Origin: Candidatus Omnitrophota bacterium
Lineage (GTDB): Bacteria > Omnitrophota > Koll11 > Tantalellales > Tantalellaceae
NCBI GenBank assembly: GCA_015231715.1
Contig: JADGBB010000012.1
Coordinates: forward strand, 1-32,339
DNA: 32,339 nucleotides
Direction: 5' to 3'
Below, piece after piece: positions 23,625-29,600 of this stretch (its first letter is position 1; every line of letters starts with the position of its first letter). A program made the translations under genes and the position numbers. The notes beneath the pieces are model-generated. The model saw nothing but the letters and a program-made list of their open reading frames with translations, was not told where the DNA came from and made no database searches.

Positions 23625-23716
23625 TTGTCCGGGGAGGGTGTTTTAGCGCTCTGAGAGTTCTGACGAGATCAGATTACCCGTAAGACCTGATCTAGATAAT
23701 GCTAGCGCAGGGAGAA
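23625..23716 (+). promoter_or_regulatory. TPP riboswitch (THI element)
   Basis: The conserved aptamer words appear in order: CCGGGGAGGGTG (23629-23640), CTGAGAG (23651-23657), ACCCG (23676-23680), ACCTGATCT (23685-23693), GATAATGCTAGCG (23695-23707) and CAGGGAGAA (23708-23716). The P1 strands are TTGTCC and GGGAGAA. It lies upstream of thiE and is followed by a terminator, so bound TPP should switch the operon off. An ATG at 23699 falls inside the aptamer and is not a start codon. Confidence 0.96.
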
Positions 23717-23718
23717 CT

Positions 23719-23757
23719 AAAAAGCCCCTGCAATAAAATGCAGAGGCTTTTTTATTT
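23719..23757 (+). terminator. riboswitch-controlled intrinsic terminator with antiterminator
   Basis: AAAAAGCCCCTGCA (23719-23732) pairs with TGCAGAGGCTTTTT (23739-23752) with one mismatch, followed by a T-run. The aptamer's 3' P1 segment GCAGGG (23707-23712) can instead pair with CCCTGC (23726-23731) in the terminator's 5' arm. TPP binding locks GCAGGG into P1 and frees the terminator; without TPP the GCAGGG/CCCTGC pairing blocks it. This is read directly from complementarity. Confidence 0.85.
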
Positions 23758-23785
23758 TGTAACGACGATTTCTAGCGGAGTTTTT

Positions 23786-24409
23786 ATGTTTAAGGGAAAT
23801 AGCCTATATTTGGTTTTAACAGGTGAATGCTGTAATGGCAGAGATCCTTTATTGATCGCTAAAGAAGCAGCTCTAGAAGGGGTTGATATAATACAAATGC
23901 GGGAAAAGAATATCCCGAAGAGCGGACTAGCAGAGTATGGAGCAAAATTAAAATTAATATGTTCAGAAAATAAAGTTATATTTATAGTCAACGATGATCC
24001 GTATCTTGCCGGATCATTGAATGCGGACGGTGTTCATCTTGGACAAGAGGACTTAATTGAAACCCCGGTTAAAATAGTTAGAGAGATACTCGGCGATAAG
24101 ATAATAGGCATTTCAACTCATTCCTTGGAACAATTTGAAAAGGCCAATAACGAGGATTTTGATTATATTGCGTTTGGTCCTATTTTTTATACTAAAACAA
24201 AAGATTATCACATCGGTATGAAAGATGTTGAAGTTGTTTTGGCTAAAGCCACAAAACCAGTTGTTTTTATTGGAGGCATAAACAAAACAAATGTACAAGA
24301 ATTAGTAAAAAAAGGCGCAAAAAATATAGCTATGATAAGAGCAATAACCGAATCTGATAATATAGGAGAAACAATAAAATATTTTAAAAAAAAGCTAAAT
24401 ATCCATTAA
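23786..24409 (+). CDS. thiE: thiamine-phosphate synthase
   Basis: It couples HMP-diphosphate with the carboxylated thiazole phosphate to give thiamine phosphate. The 207-residue TIM-barrel has the family motifs: LYLVLTGE at the start, GVDIIQMREKN, FIVNDDPYLAGSLNADGVHLGQEDL (the NDD metal/diphosphate site), IIGISTHSLEQ, YIAFGPIFYTKTKD and PVVFIGGIN. The frame opens upstream inside the riboswitch, but ATG 23786 is the right start: GGAG lies at 23777-23780 and it gives the usual ThiE length, downstream of the terminator. First gene of thiESGH. Confidence 0.96.
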   Translation: MFKGNSLYLVLTGECCNGRDPLLIAKEAALEGVDIIQMREKNIPKSGLAEYGAKLKLICSENKVIFIVNDDPYLAGSLNADGVHLGQEDLIETPVKIVREILGDKIIGISTHSLEQFEKANNEDFDYIAFGPIFYTKTKDYHIGMKDVEVVLAKATKPVVFIGGINKTNVQELVKKGAKNIAMIRAITESDNIGETIKYFKKKLNIH

Positions 24410-24416
24410 GGGAAAA

Positions 24417-24617
24417 ATGAAAATTAAAATTAACGGAAAAGATGAGTCACTAGATCAGGGTAAAAGCCTTTTAGATATTGTAAAAGATAAAGGGTTGAAT
24501 TCCGGAAGAATTGTTATTGAGTACAACTTGCAAATAATTTCTACTGATGAATGGGAAAAAGTTTTATTGAAAGACGGGGATTCTGTTGAAATGGTCAGCT
24601 TTATGGGAGGGGGATGA
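24417..24617 (+). CDS. thiS: sulfur carrier protein ThiS
   Basis: A 66-residue ubiquitin-like protein that carries sulfur as a C-terminal thiocarboxylate to thiazole synthase. It has the beta-grasp pattern [42 protein letters not shown], ending in the required Gly-Gly (here Gly-Gly-Gly). It starts 7 nt after thiE behind AAGGGAAAA, and its stop codon overlaps the thiG start. Activation needs an adenylyltransferase (ThiF or a MoeB-like protein) that is not in this window. Confidence 0.95.
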   Translation: MKIKINGKDESLDQGKSLLDIVKDKGLNSGRIVIEYNLQIISTDEWEKVLLKDGDSVEMVSFMGGG

Positions 24618-25381
24618 GCCATATGCTTAAGATAGGCGGGAAAGAACTTAAAAGCCGGCTTTTTGTCGGAACGGGAAAATTTTCGGATAAGCGAATAATC
24701 AGAGATGTTTTAAATGCTTCCGGAGCTTCTGTTGTGACTGTGGCGGTGAGACGGGTTAATATTGATTCCAATGATGACAACATACTTGATCATATCCCTT
24801 CAGGTTGTATTTTAATGCCTAATACATCCGGTGCCAGAGATGCGGAAGAAGCTGTGAGGATAGCGCGTTTGGCAAAACATGCCGGATGCGGGAACTGGAT
24901 AAAAATTGAAGTCATTAGAGATAACAAATATCTTTTACCTGATAATATGGAAACATTGAAAGCTACCGAAATATTGGTCAAAGAAGGGTTTGTTGTTTTG
25001 CCGTATATGTGCCCGGATCTAAGCGCCGCAAAAAGATTAGAAGATGCAGGCGCAAGTGCTGTTATGCCTCTAGGAGCACCAATAGGAAGCAACAGGGGTT
25101 TAAGAACAGAAGAAATAGTAAAGATAATGATAAATGAAATAAGGATACCGGTCATAGTAGATGCGGGTTTAGGCGCGCCTTCGGATGCCGCAAAATGTAT
25201 GGAGCTGGGAGCAGCGGCAGTACTCGTGAATACGGCGATAGCCATAAGTGACAATCCCGTAGAAATGGCTAAAGCCTTTAGTGAAGCTGTCAGCGCCGGA
25301 AGAAGGGCATATTTGGCTGGATTAGCTCCGGAAAGCGAAGAAGCTGAAGCTTCCTCGCCATTAACTGGTTTTTTGACCTAA
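24614..25381 (+). CDS. thiG: thiazole synthase
   Basis: It forms the thiazole phosphate from DXP, dehydroglycine and ThiS-thiocarboxylate. The 255-residue TIM barrel shows [49 protein letters not shown] with the Schiff-base Lys97, [33 protein letters not shown] and [23 protein letters not shown] 24614 overlaps the thiS stop by 4 nt (ATGA) and is preceded by GGGAGGGGG, giving coupled translation; a second ATG three codons later is possible. Partner of ThiS and ThiH in the same operon. Confidence 0.97.
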   Translation: MSHMLKIGGKELKSRLFVGTGKFSDKRIIRDVLNASGASVVTVAVRRVNIDSNDDNILDHIPSGCILMPNTSGARDAEEAVRIARLAKHAGCGNWIKIEVIRDNKYLLPDNMETLKATEILVKEGFVVLPYMCPDLSAAKRLEDAGASAVMPLGAPIGSNRGLRTEEIVKIMINEIRIPVIVDAGLGAPSDAAKCMELGAAAVLVNTAIAISDNPVEMAKAFSEAVSAGRRAYLAGLAPESEEAEASSPLTGFLT

Positions 25382-25387
25382 AAATTA

Positions 25388-25407
25388 CGGATCTCACTTT
25401 AGATCCG
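25388..25407 (+). promoter_or_regulatory. small intercistronic hairpin thiG-thiH
   Basis: CGGATCT (25388-25394) pairs perfectly with AGATCCG (25401-25407) around CACTTT. There is no T-run, and thiH starts 14 nt later. It probably affects RNA stability or coupling; function not shown. Confidence 0.4.
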
Positions 25408-25421
25408 GAAGTTAAAAAAGA

Positions 25422-26528
25422 ATGAACTTTTACGATACATACCAAAAATACGAACCTATCATAAAAAATGACCCATTCACTAAAGTTACGGAAAGTCGAA
25501 TAGAAAAATTTATATACAGCAGTGACGAAAGTTTTGATAAGCTTGTATCGCTTCTTTCTCCTTTAGCCGAAAAATATCTAGAGCTAATGGCAAAAGAAGC
25601 TCGAAAATTAACTTTAAAAAATTTCGGCAAAGTAATTATGTTATACACGCCGATGTATTTATCAAATTATTGCGAGAATAGATGTATCTATTGCGGGTTT
25701 AATGCCGAAAGTGAAGTTGAAAGGCAGCAGCTGTCTTTTGACGAGATCGAAAAAGAAGCTGAAACAGTTGCAAAAACCGGCATTAAGCATATCTTGATAC
25801 TGACCGGGGAATCAAGAAAAGTATCAGGAATTGAATACATAAAACATAGTGTAAAAATATTGAAAAAATATTTCAGTTCGATCTGCATCGAAATATACCC
25901 ATTGGAAAAGTCAGAATATGCCGAATTAATATCATCCGGAGTTGATGCCCTGACAGTTTATCAGGAGGTTTATGACGAAGAAATATACGATAAACTGCAT
26001 ATATCGGGTCCTAAAAAAGATTACAATTTCAGGCTGCTTACACCGGAAAGGGCTGCTTCGGCCAATATGCGAAGCATAAACATAGGCGCTTTGTTGGGGC
26101 TTAACGATTGGCGACAGGAAGCAATTAGCTTAGGATTGCATGCAAAATACCTTCAAGATAAATTCCCTTCTACTGAATTTAGTATTTCTGTGCCTAGAAT
26201 TAGGCCATACAAAGGTGAAAACTTCAAGATTGAAAAAGTAGAAGACAAAAACATTGTGCAGTTAATAGTCGCTTTAAGGCTATTTCTCCCAAGACTTGGT
26301 ATTACGCTTTCAACTAGGGAAAGCGAAGAACTTAGAGATAATTTAATACCTATCGGAATAACCAAGATTTCCGCAGGATCTACTACTAAAGTAGGCGGAC
26401 ATACTATATGTGCCGACCAAAAACCAAAAAGTGAACAATTTGCCATCCTTGACACAAGAAACGTAGAAGAGGTAAAAAAAATGCTTCTTTTTAAAGGATA
26501 TCAACCTGTTTTTAAAGACTGGCAATAA
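25422..26528 (+). CDS. thiH: 2-iminoacetate synthase (radical SAM tyrosine lyase)
   Basis: It cleaves tyrosine to p-cresol and dehydroglycine, which supplies the glycine-derived part of thiazole; this is the oxygen-sensitive alternative to ThiO and points to an anaerobic or microaerobic life. 368 residues, normal for ThiH. The cluster motif CENRCIYCGF has Cys84, Cys88 and Cys91. Downstream are ILILTGESRKVSGIEYI, YPLEKSEYAELISSGVDALTVYQE, YNFRLLTPERAASANMRSINIGALLGL and SISVPRIRPYKGENF. Last gene of the thi operon, 40 nt after thiG. Confidence 0.96.
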   Translation: MNFYDTYQKYEPIIKNDPFTKVTESRIEKFIYSSDESFDKLVSLLSPLAEKYLELMAKEARKLTLKNFGKVIMLYTPMYLSNYCENRCIYCGFNAESEVERQQLSFDEIEKEAETVAKTGIKHILILTGESRKVSGIEYIKHSVKILKKYFSSICIEIYPLEKSEYAELISSGVDALTVYQEVYDEEIYDKLHISGPKKDYNFRLLTPERAASANMRSINIGALLGLNDWRQEAISLGLHAKYLQDKFPSTEFSISVPRIRPYKGENFKIEKVEDKNIVQLIVALRLFLPRLGITLSTRESEELRDNLIPIGITKISAGSTTKVGGHTICADQKPKSEQFAILDTRNVEEVKKMLLFKGYQPVFKDWQ

Positions 26529-26562
26529 AAACACTAACTCCAAAAATTTTTGTCTAAATTTC

Positions 26563-26591
26563 TTTACTTGTAAGTGAATATATATTAAATT
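26563..26591 (+). promoter_or_regulatory. weak promoter candidate before the coiled-coil gene
   Basis: TTTACT (26563-26568), 17 bp, TAAATT (26586-26591) is a weak sigma-70 match in very A/T-rich sequence. The 113-nt gap after thiH shows no terminator, so read-through from the thi operon is equally possible. CCAAAAATTTTTG (26540-26552) at its start resembles the repeat ends near aroF. Confidence 0.25.
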
Positions 26592-26641
26592 AAGTTATCA
26601 ATATTATTAATAATATCCAACAAAACAAGGTGGTAATAAAA

Positions 26642-29600
26642 ATGAGAAAGATGTTATCTATATTTTTACTGGGATTTATCGTGTCCGTTTCATTTCCTCA
26701 AAATAGTGTATCTCAAGAGGCCATTGAAAATGATATTTCCGGGAAGTTGACTATTCTTATGACAAGCTACAAGAACATGGAAAAAGAAGTGCAAAATAAA
26801 AACAAACAGATCGAGTCATCTGAACAAGAAGTTAATATTCTAAAAAATCAATTTAAGGCTATTGAAGAAAAAAATATTGAGCAGGAAAAAACTATAAGTG
26901 AACTTGCCAGACAGTTATTGGAACTAACGACCAGCATAAAAAACAAAGAAAAAACTATAGACATACTAGAAAAAAACAGCAGCTCAATAGGAGAAAAGAT
27001 AAGGGCTGCAGAAAATGAAAATAATAAGTATGCCGCAGAGCTTGCCGAGACCAAAAAAAAGATGGAAGAAACCCTGGCAAGAGAAGAAAAGCTATTGAAC
27101 GGCCAAAAGAATATTGAAAGTATATATAAAAAATTGTCGGAAAAAGATAACGAAATTGCTCAAAGTAAATTGTCTGAACAGGAAAAAATAATTAATGACT
27201 TAACTAATAGGCTGAATGAAAGGGAAAACTACATAATAAAAACAGATAATGAGAAAAATTTATTGAAAAAAACAGAAGAAAGTTCCGTTGAAAAAGCAGC
27301 AGCTGCGGATAAAATAATTAAAAACGCTGAAATTGTTATCAAAAATAAAGATTTGCAATTGGTGACGATGCAAAAAGAACTTGAGGACGCTACATCAAAA
27401 ATAGAAAAATTAAACAAGAAAATAAATGATAAAGCATCCGAAAAAGCTTTAGCTGAAAAAAACAATGAGATAGCCATTCTAAAAAAAGACCTGGAACAAG
27501 CTATAGCCGCAAAAAGCCAAGAAGTTACGGCTTTAGAGAAGAAAGTAAAATCGAGTTTATTCGACATAGGCAAATTACAAGAAAATAATGATCTATTAAC
27601 AAAAAAACTTGAGCAATCAAAAAAATCCGAACAAGCTTTAGGATCAGTAGGCAGCGAATTACAAACAACGAAAGAACTCTTAAATACACAGTCAAAAGAA
27701 ATAAACGAAAAAACAAAAGAACTGAGCAATCTCTATAAGGATAAAGATACTCAAAGCGTAGAGCTAGCATCAGTAAAAAAACAACTTGAAGAAGCTAAAA
27801 CCTCAAAAAGTGAGATAGTAAAAAGATTAGAAGGCGAAATAAAAACAACTTTGAATGAGAATTTAAAATTAAAAGACAACATTGATGAATTAACCAAAAA
27901 TGTTGATCAGGCCAAGTTATCCCAAACAGAACTAATATCTGCAGGAAAAGAATTACAGGCAGCGAAGGAACAGCTAAATAAACAGGAAAAAGTTATAAGC
28001 AACAAAACAAAAGAGTTGAGTGATCTTTATAAAAACAAAGATGCTCAAAGCACAGAGCTGAACTCTTTGAAAAAACAACTTGAAGAAGTGAAAATCGCAA
28101 AAACCGATTTAGAAAAGACTTTTGAAGGCGAAATAAAAACAACTTTGACTGAGAATTTAAAATTAAAAGAGAATGTTGATACACTTACAAAAAAGCTGGA
28201 CCAGGTAACGGCGTCAGAATCGGCGCTAAAATCAACAGAGAAAGAATTGATGGCAGAAAGGATCCTGTCGGACAAACAGAAAAAAGAAATAAACGAAAGA
28301 ACGATTGAGTTGAATAAGCTGGTAAAAGATAAGGTTGTCCAAGGCGAAGAACTAATATTGACAAAAAAACAACTTGAAGAAGTTAAAACTTCAAAAGCAG
28401 AGTTAGAAAAGAGCATTGAAAACGAAATAAAAGCAACAAAGACTGAGAATTTAAAATTAAAAGAGAATATCGATATACTCACAAAAAAACTTGATCAGGC
28501 AAAAGTTGCGGAATCGGAGCTGAAATCGATAGAAAATGAATTTCTGACAACAAAGGGTTTGCTTGATAAAAAGACAAAAGAAATGAACGAACAAGCAAAT
28601 GTGTTGAACACACTTTCTAAAGATAAAGTTGTGCAAAGCGAAGAGATACTATCATTGAAAAAACAACTAGAAGGAGCTTTAGGCTCAAGTGATCAAATAG
28701 TAAAGAACTTAGAGAAAAAGGTGAAATCAAGCTTATCCGACATTTCGGAAGTACAAGAAAAAAATGATCTATTAACAAAAAAACTGGATCTGGCCAAAGA
28801 AGCTGAGGTGAAATTAAAATCTACAGAAAAAGAAATGCAGATGATAAAGGAGTTGTTGAATAAGACTGAAGCGTCTAAAATCGAATTAATAAAAACTTTG
28901 GAGGGAGAAATAAAAACAACTCTCAATGAAAACACAAAACTAAAAGAGAGTATTGATGTTTTATCCAAAAAATTAGATCAGGCCAAGTCATCTGAAACAC
29001 AGCTAATATCGGCACAAAAAGAATTACAGGCAACGAAGGAGCAGTTAAATAAACAGGAAAAAATTATAAACGAAAAAACAAACGAATTGAATCAGCTCAC
29101 AAAAGACAAAACAATTAAAGCCGAAGATGTATCGCTACTAAATAAAAAGGTTAATGAAACCGCAGCATTTTATGAAGAAAAGACAAAGAAGCTTGAAACA
29201 GAATTAAAAACAACTTTAACCGAAAACACAAAATTAAAAGCGGACAATGCGAAGTTAGCAAAAAATGCGGGTCAAACTAAAACATTTGAGACCGAACTAA
29301 GAACGGCACAAAATGAATTGATATCAACTAAAGAACTGCTGAATAAACAAACTAAAGAGATAAATGAAAAAACTGACGAATTAAATAAACTGAATACGGA
29401 CAAAAAGGGCCAAAACGACGAACTCACGTTAATTAAAAAGAAATTGGCAGGATCTGAGGCATCTAAAGTCGAGTTAGTTAAAACTTTAGAAGGCGAAATA
29501 AAAACTCTTCTGACAGAAAATACAAAATTAAAAGAAAGCATTGAACAGCTTTCAAAAAAATCAGGGAAAAAAGAAGAAACTGAAAGCTTGTTGATATCAG

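Noticed and set aside
23699..23785. Longer thiE beginning at ATG 23699
   Set aside because: That ATG lies inside the conserved TPP aptamer and the extra residues would be translated from the terminator; ATG 23786 has a ribosome-binding site and matches ThiE length.
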